64,000 bases of DNA from CAIYOL01 sp964494805. Its GTDB lineage: Bacteria; Planctomycetota; Phycisphaerae; Sedimentisphaerales; Anaerobacaceae. The notes beneath the pieces are model-generated. The model was not told where the DNA came from and did not search any database. It was given only the letters and a program-made list of their open reading frames with translations. The position numbers and the translations under genes were made by a program. Shown here piece by piece: positions 1 to 8,323 of the stretch (position 1 is its first letter; each line of letters starts with the position of its first letter). The stretch is taken from assembly GCA_964494805.1 (NCBI GenBank), contig CAZBST010000009.1:1-64000 (forward strand), given 5' to 3'.

Positions 1-1261
1 AACCAACATTGCCGCATTCTGCTTCAAGCCACACATTATCGCCGCCACCGCTTGTGGTAGTGGTTGTTGAGCTACTTGTTGTGGTTGTTGTGCCACCGCC
101 GATAGTTCCAACATAAGTGTTCATACTATACCCAGCCAAAGTATCGGTACTACCAACCGAGCCTCTGTTACTTACATTGTTACTACTTGTTGTTTCATAC
201 TTTGTATAACCACCCACGCTGCCACCAGAGAGCGAAAACGTCAAGCTAACGGAAGAGGAACCCCGGTTTATAGCAACAATAGCCAAAGTGTCGCCGCTCT
301 TATATGCAGTTACATAAACATTGGAAGACGGTTGGTATGTTGCATTAACCCTTACGTATCCTGGTCTGACGAATTTAGCGAAATGGCTCATACAATAACC
401 GCGTTTGGTGACATTTCCGCTTTCGTCGAGCAGGCCGTAGCTTCTTCTTACATACCACCATATATAGGCCTCGTAATTGTTCGCCATACAATTGGAAATT
501 TCTACTCCTGCGTCCAATGCCTGGGGCCAGGCATTACCACTAATACTACTGTCGGTGTAATGCTCGGTCATCCAATGTTCTTTTGAAAAGCTGGTAGGAC
601 TCCCACCGTAAAGATGGTCAGCATAGATATCCAGCTGCGATGCAGAAGATAAAGCGCTATACCAATCGCTTTTGGGATGAACTGTTTCCGGAGCAATTAC
701 CCTGACCGGAATTACAGATGCATTATTGTTTAGGAAAGTCCTCATTTGTGAGGAACTCCATCCACAAGATTCGTAATCCGGTACATAATCAGGTTCGTTC
801 TGAACCGAAATGGCATACAGGGAAGCCCCGTTTGAAGACATGTAATTGGCAAAATCACTTAAATGATTGGCATAAGCACCGTATGAAGAGGAATTCAAGG
901 ATCCACCGACAGTACTGCCGTTAGACTTCATAGATGCCGGGGGCGACCAGGGACTTGCAAATACGATGGCCCCATGGCTTTTGGCTCTTGAAGCAGCCCC
1001 GACTTCATCACTCCAGTCACCGGAGTTAGGTGGAACATCGCAACGCAAGATAGTTAAGCCGATCTGGCCTGAACCAGTGCCAAAAGCGCTATCTACCTGA
1101 GAATTAGTTAAAGTACCAATCCACCTGGGGTGGTTCATACCACCAAAGCCCCTGATAGTCTGGTTCGTGGTGTTTAAATTAATGTTCACGGTTGCCGACT
1201 CCGCCGTTTGGCTAAGAAGCAATATCAGCACCATGATTACCGTTAAACATATCTTTTTCAT
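1..1261 (-). CDS. GH30 glucuronoxylanase, partial (C-terminus off the left edge)
   Basis: I translated this from the minus strand; 420 residues are in the window with no stop before the edge. The start is the ATG at 1261, preceded by a GGGAG Shine-Dalgarno. Residues 1-23 form a signal peptide (KK, then VIMVLILLL, cleavage near AES-A). The catalytic barrel of glycoside hydrolase family 30 follows: general acid/base Glu156 in SVQNEPDY, probable nucleophile Glu233 in WMTEHYTD, and WWYVRRSYG at 269-276, which carries the arginine that in subfamily 8 enzymes binds the glucuronic acid side chain. A beta-sandwich side domain ends near 385, then a Thr/Ser linker (391-404), then WLEAEC, typical of the start of a CBM6/CBM35 binding module that lies outside the window. 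Expected role: secreted endo-cleavage of glucuronoxylan. The family is clear; the subfamily and substrate are inferred from the RR motif. Confidence 0.9.
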   Translation of the reverse strand, partial: MKKICLTVIMVLILLLSQTAESATVNINLNTTNQTIRGFGGMNHPRWIGTLTNSQVDSAFGTGSGQIGLTILRCDVPPNSGDWSDEVGAASRAKSHGAIVFASPWSPPASMKSNGSTVGGSLNSSSYGAYANHLSDFANYMSSNGASLYAISVQNEPDYVPDYESCGWSSSQMRTFLNNNASVIPVRVIAPETVHPKSDWYSALSSASQLDIYADHLYGGSPTSFSKEHWMTEHYTDSSISGNAWPQALDAGVEISNCMANNYEAYIWWYVRRSYGLLDESGNVTKRGYCMSHFAKFVRPGYVRVNATYQPSSNVYVTAYKSGDTLAIVAINRGSSSVSLTFSLSGGSVGGYTKYETTSSNNVSNRGSVGSTDTLAGYSMNTYVGTIGGGTTTTTSSSTTTTTSGGGDNVWLEAECGNVG

Positions 1262-1673
1262 TTTTTCTCCCTTTTAATTTCAAGTTAACTTTTCGTACAT
1301 TTACCTCCTAATTACTCTTGTCCACTCAAGTTACACCCCCTTTACTGCCGAACGTCACGGCTCTAAAAGTGACTTTACAATACCCTCAAAGATGGTTTTA
1401 TCGACCGAATGTCCGATGTATATATAAAATACGCAAGAGGCATGACCTCTTAAACACAGGACCTTAGAGTTTCTGTCGATGAATTGTTCCCCCGTTATTC
1501 CCGCAAATAACTCCTTTTCCCTTTGTGGTCTTACCTCTGTGTATAGCCATGCCAGCTATAAAACCTCTTTTCCTCCTTCTGTCAAGAAAAAATGGAAATA
1601 AAAGTAAGAAAAATCTTGTCCGTTTTGACCTAACTTTTTTTAATTTTTAGAGTTATTATACTAACGAAGACCT
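1262..1673. other. Intergenic region, divergent 5' ends
   Basis: This 412-base gap separates the divergent xylanase and small membrane protein genes and must hold promoters for both. I see no consensus sigma-70 pair. A small hairpin, AAGAGG-CATGA-CCTCTT, lies at 1435-1451. No RNA gene or coding region of useful length is visible. Confidence 0.4.
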
Positions 1674-1904
1674 ATGGATACCATACTTTGGATAATTGCA
1701 GCCCCCTTGTTTGTTGTATCCCTTGTTGCGCATATTTACGTAAAGCTGCGCCTCAGCCCGAAAGAGGGCTCTGACCTCGACGACTATTACTACGAATTCG
1801 AGGACCAGCACCCCGGCTACGCAAAATATACAAAATGGTCGAAAATCACTTTTACCGCCGTCGTCATCAGTATGCTCCTCTTACTTCTCGCCGCCGTAAT
1901 TTAG
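1674..1904 (+). CDS. Small two-helix membrane protein
   Basis: A 76-residue hypothetical protein. Hydrophobic helices at about 4-24 (ILWIIAAPLFVVSLVAHIYV) and 56-76 flank an acidic, tyrosine-rich stretch (SDLDDYYYEFEDQHPGYAKYTKW). Helix-acidic loop-helix is the only architecture visible, and I recognise no family. The next membrane protein gene starts 87 bases downstream on the same strand, so the two may be cotranscribed. The high tyrosine and aspartate content between real membrane helices argues for a genuine gene rather than a chance reading frame. Confidence 0.6.
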   Translation: MDTILWIIAAPLFVVSLVAHIYVKLRLSPKEGSDLDDYYYEFEDQHPGYAKYTKWSKITFTAVVISMLLLLLAAVI

Positions 1905-1991
1905 CAACGCACTACAAATTCTCACGTCCGCCGCAAAAAATTCCGATAGTTATAATTACGAACTATAAATGTGTTGAAAGGCCGATTATCT

Positions 1992-2570
1992 ATGACAGCG
2001 CCTATAACCAGCAGATACGAATTCACCGATAAAAATGAGGCCATTATTGACGTCTCTGTCCATAGCATAGAAAGTATGTATAGCAATTTCGACCGTACCG
2101 CTCCCTATGCCAAAAAAGACCTTGACGAAGAGCTTGTCGATTATCTTGTCGACTCCGTCAAGGAAATCCACAATAATAAATTTCTTATCCGCATTTCGCT
2201 CTCGCACGCCCCTGACAAGACATTGATTGACCGCGTCAAAAAGAGCATAAACACCTACTACGCCTATCTCAAAGAAATTGAGGTTCGCCGCATTAAAGAA
2301 ATGTTCAAACGCTCCTCTATTCTCTTTGTTGTCGGCCTGGTCCTTTTAGCCTTTGCTATAGAGGTAACAAGACGCCTCACAGTGCAGCACGGCGTCCTTA
2401 CAGAGGTCTTTGCACAGGGCTTGACCGTTGCCGCTTGGGTCTCCTTATGGGAAGCGATTGCAAATTTGTTCTTGGAGTGGGGCCCGCACCAGAAAAACAT
2501 CTCGCTCTACAAAAAACTTATTGACGCCCCGGTCATCTTCCGCTATCTCGAATATACCACACCATTGTAA
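1992..2570 (+). CDS. Hypothetical membrane protein with two C-terminal helices
   Basis: 192 residues from the ATG at 1992, which has GAAAGG about 10 bases upstream; an in-frame GTG at 1971 would add seven residues but has no better ribosome site. The first 105 residues are soluble and charged, with an EELVDYLVDSVKEI helix. Two hydrophobic helices follow (SSILFVVGLVLLAFAIEV and FAQGLTVAAWVSLWEAIANLF), then a short basic-aromatic tail. I do not recognise a named domain. It could work with the 76-residue membrane protein just upstream, since both are short, membrane-bound and codirectional. Confidence 0.7.
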   Translation: MTAPITSRYEFTDKNEAIIDVSVHSIESMYSNFDRTAPYAKKDLDEELVDYLVDSVKEIHNNKFLIRISLSHAPDKTLIDRVKKSINTYYAYLKEIEVRRIKEMFKRSSILFVVGLVLLAFAIEVTRRLTVQHGVLTEVFAQGLTVAAWVSLWEAIANLFLEWGPHQKNISLYKKLIDAPVIFRYLEYTTPL

Positions 2571-3163
2571 GCGAAGATTTATCCTCCCTAATGTTTCCAA
2601 TAGTCGAGCACGAGCATCTTTTCTATATAGGGCTGCGTAGCAGCTCGCAATTTGTTATGCAAAGGATTCGTCTGGTATCTGTCCCGCCCTGCCTCGTTGG
2701 CAAACGTTAAAACAAAACAATGTGTAAACCCTTGCGCTCTCTCGCCGCCGTGCCTCGCCAGCCCGCTTGGGTATACTTTCTCTGAATAACCGAGGGCGAG
2801 AGAGTATATCTGTTGCTTTTAAATAAATGATTTATTTTGCTTGTGCTGCCTCCTGCTCGGATACTTATTTTTTCGTATGCCTTCGGCAACCTACTGGATG
2901 TTTCCTCCCTGTGGTGAGCGGAGTCGAACCATTCTCTAATTCTCTCCACTTTGTGGTCGTGATTGCTCTCTCATCCCGGCTTCATTGATTTTTCCCTTGA
3001 CATCTTCGGTTAGATTTACGTATAATCGTTTAGTGTAATAACCAGAGCGGTCGGGGGAGGAAAAGGACATCCGCATCACGCCTGATTTTCCCCCGGTGCC
3101 GGAATAGATCTTATTATCAGATGCGTCTGCTGTGAGGCAGGCCTCTACAGGCAACGATTTGAC
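2571..3163. other. Intergenic region with long inverted repeat
   Basis: This gap of nearly 600 bases contains no supported gene. It holds a perfect 10-base inverted repeat (CTCTCTCGCC at 2737-2746, GGCGAGAGAG at 2795-2804), a GCTGC-GTA-GCAGC hairpin near 2632-2644 without a T-tract, and near its end the promoter listed separately. The transcribed leader of the downstream gene is about 150-200 bases long and C/G-rich. Confidence 0.4.
2997..3026 (+). promoter_or_regulatory. Consensus sigma-70 promoter for the beta-helix gene
   Basis: A perfect -35 TTGACA (2997-3002) and a perfect -10 TATAAT (3021-3026) are separated by 18 bases. Transcription would start near 3033 and read into the beta-helix/dockerin gene with a leader of about 150 bases to its Shine-Dalgarno site. 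Confidence 0.75.
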
Positions 3164-3183
3164 AGGAAGGAGAGACTATTATA
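3164..3183 (+). promoter_or_regulatory. Shine-Dalgarno and non-AUG start site of the beta-helix gene
   Basis: AGGAAGGAG (3164-3172) is the strongest ribosome site upstream of the gene, yet no ATG, GTG or TTG follows it at normal spacing. In frame with the long coding region are ATT at 3178 and ATA at 3181. Translation from there gives NTSLRLRLAFLLLFLP, a textbook signal peptide n- and h-region that the first ATG (3232) would omit. Either a non-canonical AUU/AUA start is used or an original ATG (ATG AAT ACT) has mutated to ATA. Confidence 0.6.
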
Positions 3184-3231
3184 AATACTTCACTTCGTTT
3201 AAGATTAGCTTTTCTGCTGCTTTTTTTACCC

Positions 3232-6200
3232 ATGACACCGGCTTATCTGCTGCGAGCGGCTGTTCTCTACGTTGATGCTGCCGCCACCGGCGCCAACAAC
3301 GGCTCAAGCTGGACCGACGCTTATAACTACCTTCAGGATGCCCTCACCGCGGCTGGCTCAGGCTCCGAAATCTGGGCGGCTCAGGGTACTTATCGACCCG
3401 ATGCGAACACCGCCCATTCCGGCGGCACAAATAACCGAGACGCAACTTTTCAGCTCGAAAACGGTGTAGCAATTTATGGCGGCTTCCCAACAGGCGGCGG
3501 AAGCCGTGACCCTAACACATACACGACCATCCTCAGCGGTGATATTAACGTTCCGAATGATGGCAGCGACAATAGTTACCACGTCGTTACCGGCTCAGGC
3601 ACCGACTCTACCGCTGTCCTCGATGGCTTCACAATAACCAAAGGCTATGCCTATACCAAGGAAATGGGTGTGAATTATTCCGGCGGAGGAATGTACAATG
3701 ACTCAGGCAGCCCGACGCTGGCCAACTGCATTTTCACCGGAAACTCGGCAGGGGGCAACTACGGCTCCGCCTGCGGCGGCGGAATGTATAACTCCAACAG
3801 CAGCCCAACTCTAACCAACTGCACTTTCTCTGGAAACTCGGCAGAGGACTACGAGGCTTACTGCTACGGCGGTGGAATGTATAACGTTAGCAGCAGCCCT
3901 ACGTTGACAAACTGCACTTTCTCCGGAAACGAAGCAGGTGGCTTCGACAACAGCTGCGGCGGCGGAATCTATAACGAGGACGGCAACCCGATACTGACAA
4001 ACTGCACTTTCTCTGGAAACGAAACGCAGGGCTGGTCCTACGCCTTCGGCGGCGGAATATATAACGCCTCCGGCAGCCTGACTCTGACAAACTGCACTTT
4101 CTCCGGAAACCAGGCAGATAGCTGGAACTCCGCCTACGGCGGCGGAATATATAACGCCTCCGGCAGCCCGACACTTACAAACTGCACTTTCAACAACAAC
4201 TCAGCATACAGCCCCTCATGCAGCGGCTACGGCGGCGGAATACTTAACGTCTCCGGCAGCCCAACTCTGACAAACTGCATCTTCTCTGGCAACCAGGCTG
4301 TTAGCGGCATGCATGACGGCGGCTACGGCGGAGGAATATTTAACACTGGCAGCAACCTGGATATAACCAACTGCATTTTCTCCGGAAACCAGGCCAGTGG
4401 CGGTGCCCCCGACGGCAGCCACGGCGGAGGAATATTTAACACTGGCAGCTCGAATATATCCAACTGCACCTTAACAGGAAACTCGGCAGTGGGCGACTAC
4501 GGCTCCAGCTCCGGCGGCGGAATATATAGCTCCGGAAGCCCGATTATAACCGACTGCATACTCTGGGCCAATTCTGCTCCAATTGGGCCGCAGATATATG
4601 GCTCTCCAACCGTTACTTTCTCCGACGTTCAGGGCGGCTGGACAGGTACGGGCAATATCAATGCAGACCCTTGTTTTGTAACCGGCCCGGATGGTAATTA
4701 TTACCTCAGTCAGATAACAGCTGGACAGGCGGTTGACAGTCCTTGTGTGGATGCAGGAAGCGATACGGCGGCGAATTTAGAAATGGACTTATTTACCACG
4801 CGAACCGACCAGTTACCTGATATAGGAACCGTCGATATGGGTTATCACTACACTTCTACCATGTCGGCGGATATCGATAAGAATTGGCATGTTGACTTCC
4901 TTGATTTTGCGATTTTAGCGGCCGACTGGCTCCAATGCAGCAACCCTTATGATTCAAATTGTACGGAAACGGGATTGTTGGCCGGCGATATTATTCCTGA
5001 CTATTATGTCAATATATATGACCTTGCGATTTTGACAGATTGCTGGCTTGATTGCTACGTAAAAAAAGCCACTGACCCGCAACCTCCTGATGGCCAAGAC
5101 AACATGGACCCGGATAATACGGTTCTCGAGTGGTCGGTTGGCGACGGAGCAATATACCACGATGTTTATTTAGGGACGGATGCTGATGCTGTGGCTAATG
5201 CAGGCCATCTGTCCGAAGAATTCAAGGATACTGTTTCAGAGACAAGTTTCAACCCCGGCATCCTGGATGCAAACACCACATACTATTGGCGTATAGACGA
5301 GATTGGCCCGGCATGTGCAGCCAAAGGGGACACCTGGAGGTTCACAACCACAATTTCACGTTGCATATATGTTGACGCTGCTGCCACCGGCTCAAACAAC
5401 GGCTCAACCTGGATCGACGCTTATAACTACCTTCAGGACGCCTTCGCCGCCGCTGGCTCAGGCTCCGAAATCTGGGTGGCTCAGGGTACTTATAAACCCG
5501 ATGCAAATAGTCTATATCCCAGCGGCACCAATAATCGAACTGCGACCTTCAAGCTTAAAAACAATGTTGCAATCTATGGCGGCTTCCCCACCGGCGGCGG
5601 AACCAGAGACCCTAACACATACGTGACCATCCTCAGCGGCGATATTAATGTTCCGGATAATAATAGCGACAATAGTTACCACGTCGTTACCGGCTCCGGA
5701 ACCGACTCCACCGCTGTCCTCGATGGCTTCACCATTACCAAAGGTTATGCCAATGGCTCTAGTGCGGATAATGCTGGTGGCGGAATGTTTAACGCCGCTG
5801 CTGGCAGCCCGACAATAACCAACTGCATCCTCACTGGAAACTCGGCATTTCACGGTGCCGGAATGTATAACGGCTCCAGCAGCCCGACGTTGACAAACTG
5901 CACCTTCTCCGGAAACTTGGTAACAGGCGGCAGCGACTATAGTAACGTCGGCGGCGGAATGTTTAATTACTACAGCAGCCCAACGTTAACCAACTGCACT
6001 TTCACTGGAAACCATGCAAGTGGTGGTAGCTACAGCGGCAATGGTGGCGGGATATATAACACCCACGGCAGCCCGATATTAACCAACTGTTCTTTCACCG
6101 ATAACTTGGCAACCGGCGGCGCCTGCCTCGGCGGCGGAATGTGTAGCGTTGCCGGCAGCAGCCCGACTCTGACCAACTGCATTTTCACCGGAAATTCAGC

Positions 6201-6639
6201 AGGCTACGGCGGCGGGATATACAACAACAGCGGCTTCACATTGAACAACTGCACTTTCTCCGGAAACTCCTCAGGTAATGGCGGCGGAATAAATAACTCT
6301 GGCGGCAACTTGACAGTGACCGACTCCATCCTCTGGGGCAATACTGCTTCAGCCGGACCGCAGATACGTAATTCGTCAGGCACTGTAACTGTTAGTTTCT
6401 CTGACGTCCAGGATGGCTGGGCAGGTACAGGCAACATCAATGCTGACCCTTGTTTTGTAGCCGGACCAAGTGGTAACTATTACCTCAGCCAGATAGCATC
6501 CGGACAGACATTTGATAGTCCTTGTGTGGATGCTGGAAGTGACACGTCGGCAAATTTGGGAATGGATGTGTTTACAACCCGCACGGATGGCGTATGCGAT
6601 ACAGGAATCGTCGACATGGGTTATCACTATCCTCCTTAA
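3232..6639 (+). CDS. Secreted giant beta-helix protein with internal dockerin-like domain
   Basis: 1135 residues from the first ATG; the true start is probably 17-18 codons upstream (see the entry at 3164), which restores a signal peptide. Domains: a right-handed beta-helix at about 10-540 with roughly ten repeats of the SPTLTNCTFSGNxA type, each followed by a GGGxYN turn, like polymorphic outer-membrane protein repeats; a dockerin-like EF-hand pair at 544-609 (ADIDKNWHVDFLDFAIL and NIYDLAILTDCWL); a fibronectin-III-like segment at 610-708 (TYYWRIDE); and a second beta-helix at 710-1135. The second helix is an internal duplication of the first: LYVDAAATG through the GFTITKGYA motif is nearly the same at 3262-3650 and 5362-5750. 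It ends VDMGYHYPP just before a degraded second dockerin. Likely a cell-surface or extracellular carbohydrate-binding or adhesive protein; no catalytic residues are recognised. Confidence 0.85.
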   Translation: MTPAYLLRAAVLYVDAAATGANNGSSWTDAYNYLQDALTAAGSGSEIWAAQGTYRPDANTAHSGGTNNRDATFQLENGVAIYGGFPTGGGSRDPNTYTTILSGDINVPNDGSDNSYHVVTGSGTDSTAVLDGFTITKGYAYTKEMGVNYSGGGMYNDSGSPTLANCIFTGNSAGGNYGSACGGGMYNSNSSPTLTNCTFSGNSAEDYEAYCYGGGMYNVSSSPTLTNCTFSGNEAGGFDNSCGGGIYNEDGNPILTNCTFSGNETQGWSYAFGGGIYNASGSLTLTNCTFSGNQADSWNSAYGGGIYNASGSPTLTNCTFNNNSAYSPSCSGYGGGILNVSGSPTLTNCIFSGNQAVSGMHDGGYGGGIFNTGSNLDITNCIFSGNQASGGAPDGSHGGGIFNTGSSNISNCTLTGNSAVGDYGSSSGGGIYSSGSPIITDCILWANSAPIGPQIYGSPTVTFSDVQGGWTGTGNINADPCFVTGPDGNYYLSQITAGQAVDSPCVDAGSDTAANLEMDLFTTRTDQLPDIGTVDMGYHYTSTMSADIDKNWHVDFLDFAILAADWLQCSNPYDSNCTETGLLAGDIIPDYYVNIYDLAILTDCWLDCYVKKATDPQPPDGQDNMDPDNTVLEWSVGDGAIYHDVYLGTDADAVANAGHLSEEFKDTVSETSFNPGILDANTTYYWRIDEIGPACAAKGDTWRFTTTISRCIYVDAAATGSNNGSTWIDAYNYLQDAFAAAGSGSEIWVAQGTYKPDANSLYPSGTNNRTATFKLKNNVAIYGGFPTGGGTRDPNTYVTILSGDINVPDNNSDNSYHVVTGSGTDSTAVLDGFTITKGYANGSSADNAGGGMFNAAAGSPTITNCILTGNSAFHGAGMYNGSSSPTLTNCTFSGNLVTGGSDYSNVGGGMFNYYSSPTLTNCTFTGNHASGGSYSGNGGGIYNTHGSPILTNCSFTDNLATGGACLGGGMCSVAGSSPTLTNCIFTGNSAGYGGGIYNNSGFTLNNCTFSGNSSGNGGGINNSGGNLTVTDSILWGNTASAGPQIRNSSGTVTVSFSDVQDGWAGTGNINADPCFVAGPSGNYYLSQIASGQTFDSPCVDAGSDTSANLGMDVFTTRTDGVCDTGIVDMGYHYPP

Positions 6640-6762
6640 CCTTGCAGATATCGATGGAGACGGCGATGTCGATTTACGCTGTCGCCTGTCGGCGACGGCA
6701 TCGTTGATACCTCCGACTTGGCTATTCTCTGTGATAACTGGCTGCAAGGCTCTGACTTTTAA
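6640..6762 (+). pseudogene. Degraded C-terminal dockerin-like domain
   Basis: Directly after the stop, other frames still encode a dockerin pair: NLADIDGDGDVDL (about 6635-6680), then after a further frame change VGDGIVDTSDLAILCDNWL, ending at 6762. The equivalent intact tail in this window (gene at 54703-56550) reads DFDDNGNVDFKDFAILAAAWL followed by SDGIIDELDLAVFCDNWL. The first EF-hand has therefore lost its second half by deletion and the domain is out of frame with the protein. Confidence 0.75.
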
Positions 6763-6863
6763 TTTTTAACTTGTACTTCGCTGCAAACTATCTCTGTTAA
6801 CTTAGGCAACTTTTACCTGAATTCTCTCCCCCCTGTGCTCTTATACCTTGTGCACCTGTGCAC

Positions 6864-6898
6864 ATACAAAATCTTCGAAATATTTGAAGATTTTGTAT
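6864..6898. repeat. Near-perfect palindrome, 13-bp stem
   Basis: ATACAAAATCTTC (6864-6876) pairs perfectly with GAAGATTTTGTAT (6886-6898) around a 9-base AT loop that can itself pair further. It abuts the left long inverted-repeat arm. No T-tract follows on either strand, so it is not a standard terminator. Confidence 0.7.
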
Positions 6899-6900
6899 CA

Positions 6901-7020
6901 GTTTCCATACAGTTTTTGTATGTTTCCGTACATTTTTTGTAAATTTCCATATAGTTTTTGAACGTTTTTGAACGTTTTTGAATATCTTCAAAAGTTTGTT
7001 AATATAACAGTGCCGTTGAC
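6901..7020. repeat. Left arm of long inverted repeat flanking the PilZ gene
   Basis: The reverse complement of this 120-base arm matches 7839-7950. The outermost 27 bases, ending in GTTATATTAACAAAC, differ at one position; the rest is about three-quarters identical by eye. Within the arm a unit of 10-22 bases is iterated (CAAAAACGTT and CAAAAACTGTATGGAAAC types). Confidence 0.7.
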
Positions 7021-7318
7021 ACTTTTTAATGCATTTTACGAAATGTCTCCCTCTCATTTTCTCTCCCAAATTTTACCTATATTATCCGTTTTAACATTTT
7101 AACACCGTATCTCTCAAATCACCTGACTAACAGCTAAAAACTAATATCTATCAACGAACGACGCCCGATAAAAAAACTCAAATCAGTATAAATCGTTAAA
7201 AAACAAAGATTTTTTTCAAAAATTCTTGTTATTTACCCTAAATATCCTAAATTATCCAATTTAACATTGCCGATAACTTTCTCGATTGAAGGAACAATTT
7301 TTTTGGGAGATTTAAGTT

Positions 7319-7633
7319 ATGGAGACCTTAATTGAGCAACGTAAGGACACTCGAACCACCCTTTCCTGGCCGGTGAGTATTTGGCTACCTGATGCAAAAA
7401 GGTTTTTCAATGGCCGAAGCTTCAATATCAGCAAAACCGGCGTTTTCCTAAAGTTACCTATGACGACGCCGATAAGGCTGGGTCATACCGTAGAAATCAA
7501 TTTTCCACGGACAGAAGCATTAGCAAAGGAAAAAGGCCAATTCGCCCGTATCAAAAGTGGTAAGGTGGTTAGGGTTGAGCGCAAAGATATACTTAGAGAT
7601 GCTAATATCGGTGTTGCTGTTGAGTTTAAGTAG
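7319..7633 (+). CDS. PilZ-domain protein
   Basis: 104 residues, a single PilZ domain. The c-di-GMP-binding signature is visible: QRKDTR near residues 7-12 supplies the RxxxR arginines, and NISKTG near 40 matches the [D/N]xSxxG motif. PilZ proteins bind cyclic di-GMP and pass the signal to motility, secretion or exopolysaccharide machinery. The ATG at 7319 has GGGAG seven bases upstream. The gene is monocistronic, with its own terminator 80 bases downstream, and the whole unit sits between long inverted-repeat arms. A GGDEF cyclase encoded at 18176-19627 could supply its ligand. The target is unknown. Confidence 0.85.
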   Translation: METLIEQRKDTRTTLSWPVSIWLPDAKRFFNGRSFNISKTGVFLKLPMTTPIRLGHTVEINFPRTEALAKEKGQFARIKSGKVVRVERKDILRDANIGVAVEFK

Positions 7634-7711
7634 TATCAAAACAGCGGTTTCAGCAAGATAACGTTGCAGCCGGTAAGGGTGTTACTGGAATGCGGATAAG
7701 GGAGGAGCGGA

Positions 7712-7747
7712 CGACTGATGACCGGGAAGGTTGTCAGTCGTTTTTTT
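7712..7747 (+). terminator. Intrinsic terminator of the PilZ gene
   Basis: CGACTGATGACC (7712-7723) pairs with GGTTGTCAGTCG (7729-7740) over 12 positions with two G.U pairs and loop GGGAA, followed by seven T (7741-7747). Confidence 0.9.
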
Positions 7748-7791
7748 GCGCTGTGGAATTTGGGAGAATTAGGGGAAATGGGTAAGCATTT

Positions 7792-7826
7792 GAATTGAGA
7801 ATTGAGAATGTAGAATTTAGAATTTG
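7792..7826. repeat. Heptamer tandem repeat, five copies
   Basis: Five successive 7-base units read GAATTGA, GAATTGA, GAATGTA, GAATTTA, GAATTTG. This is a short tandem heptanucleotide array next to the right inverted-repeat arm. A related 7-mer array lies at 44901-44938. Confidence 0.75.
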
Positions 7827-7838
7827 AAGACGAAAGCA

Positions 7839-7950
7839 GTCAACAGCACTGTTATATTAACAAACGTTCAAGAATATTCAAAAACGTTTAAAAATGTGCA
7901 AAAACTATATAGAAATTTATAAAAACTGCATAGAAACATTCAAAAATACT
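7839..7950. repeat. Right arm of long inverted repeat flanking the PilZ gene
   Basis: This is the partner of the arm at 6901-7020 in opposite orientation, and begins GTCAACAGCACTGTTATATT. The two arms enclose about 820 bases holding the PilZ gene, its terminator and a heptamer repeat. Confidence 0.7.
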
Positions 7951-8134
7951 CGAAAATTTTTGACTCCGCGGAGCGGCGGGGAAGTCCATAAATTGGTAGT
8001 CGGCAACTCATAGAAAAGTTCAACCAAAGATTACCCAAATTAACACCTCCGACTAAGGAGTCACCCTCTTGGGTACAAGGGGGAAGGGGACAGACAAAAA
8101 AATCCACATTTTTTAAACATTCTTTATTTTTTTC

Positions 8135-8163
8135 TTGACACAAATAGAAAAGGATGTTCTAAA
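8135..8163 (+). promoter_or_regulatory. Probable promoter of the second beta-helix gene
   Basis: TTGACA (8135-8140), a 17-base spacer and TCTAAA (8158-8163) form a good -35 with a fair -10. Transcription would begin near 8170, giving a leader of about 155 bases. Confidence 0.5.
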
Positions 8164-8165
8164 GC

Positions 8166-8323
8166 TGTCATAGCGATGTAAAGGAACAAAACCGCCGCAA
8201 TAGGAAAAGGTAGTATTTGTGGCAGTGAGGGCGAACATCTCACCAAAGAATACCGAGGCAAGGTCTTGTGCTGCGCAGGCACAGGAGGAATAAATTTCTA
8301 AATATTTTAAAAGGAGGCGAAAA
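8166..8323 (+). other. Structured 5' leader of the second beta-helix gene
   Basis: Three successive hairpins can be drawn: GCCGCAA with TTGTGGC, GTGAG with CTCAC, and TGTGC with GCACA, the last just before AGGAGG. The leader could be regulatory. I could not match it to a known riboswitch class; it lacks the c-di-GMP-I core motifs. Confidence 0.3.

Noticed and set aside
3700..4560. CRISPR-like periodic repeats
   Set aside because: The period comes from beta-helix coding repeats (GGCGGCGGAATATATAAC type), in frame and of unequal spacing, not spacers between identical repeats.
8166..8323. Possible cyclic-di-GMP riboswitch
   Set aside because: Although a PilZ gene is nearby, the GEMM-I core motifs and tetraloop receptor are absent.
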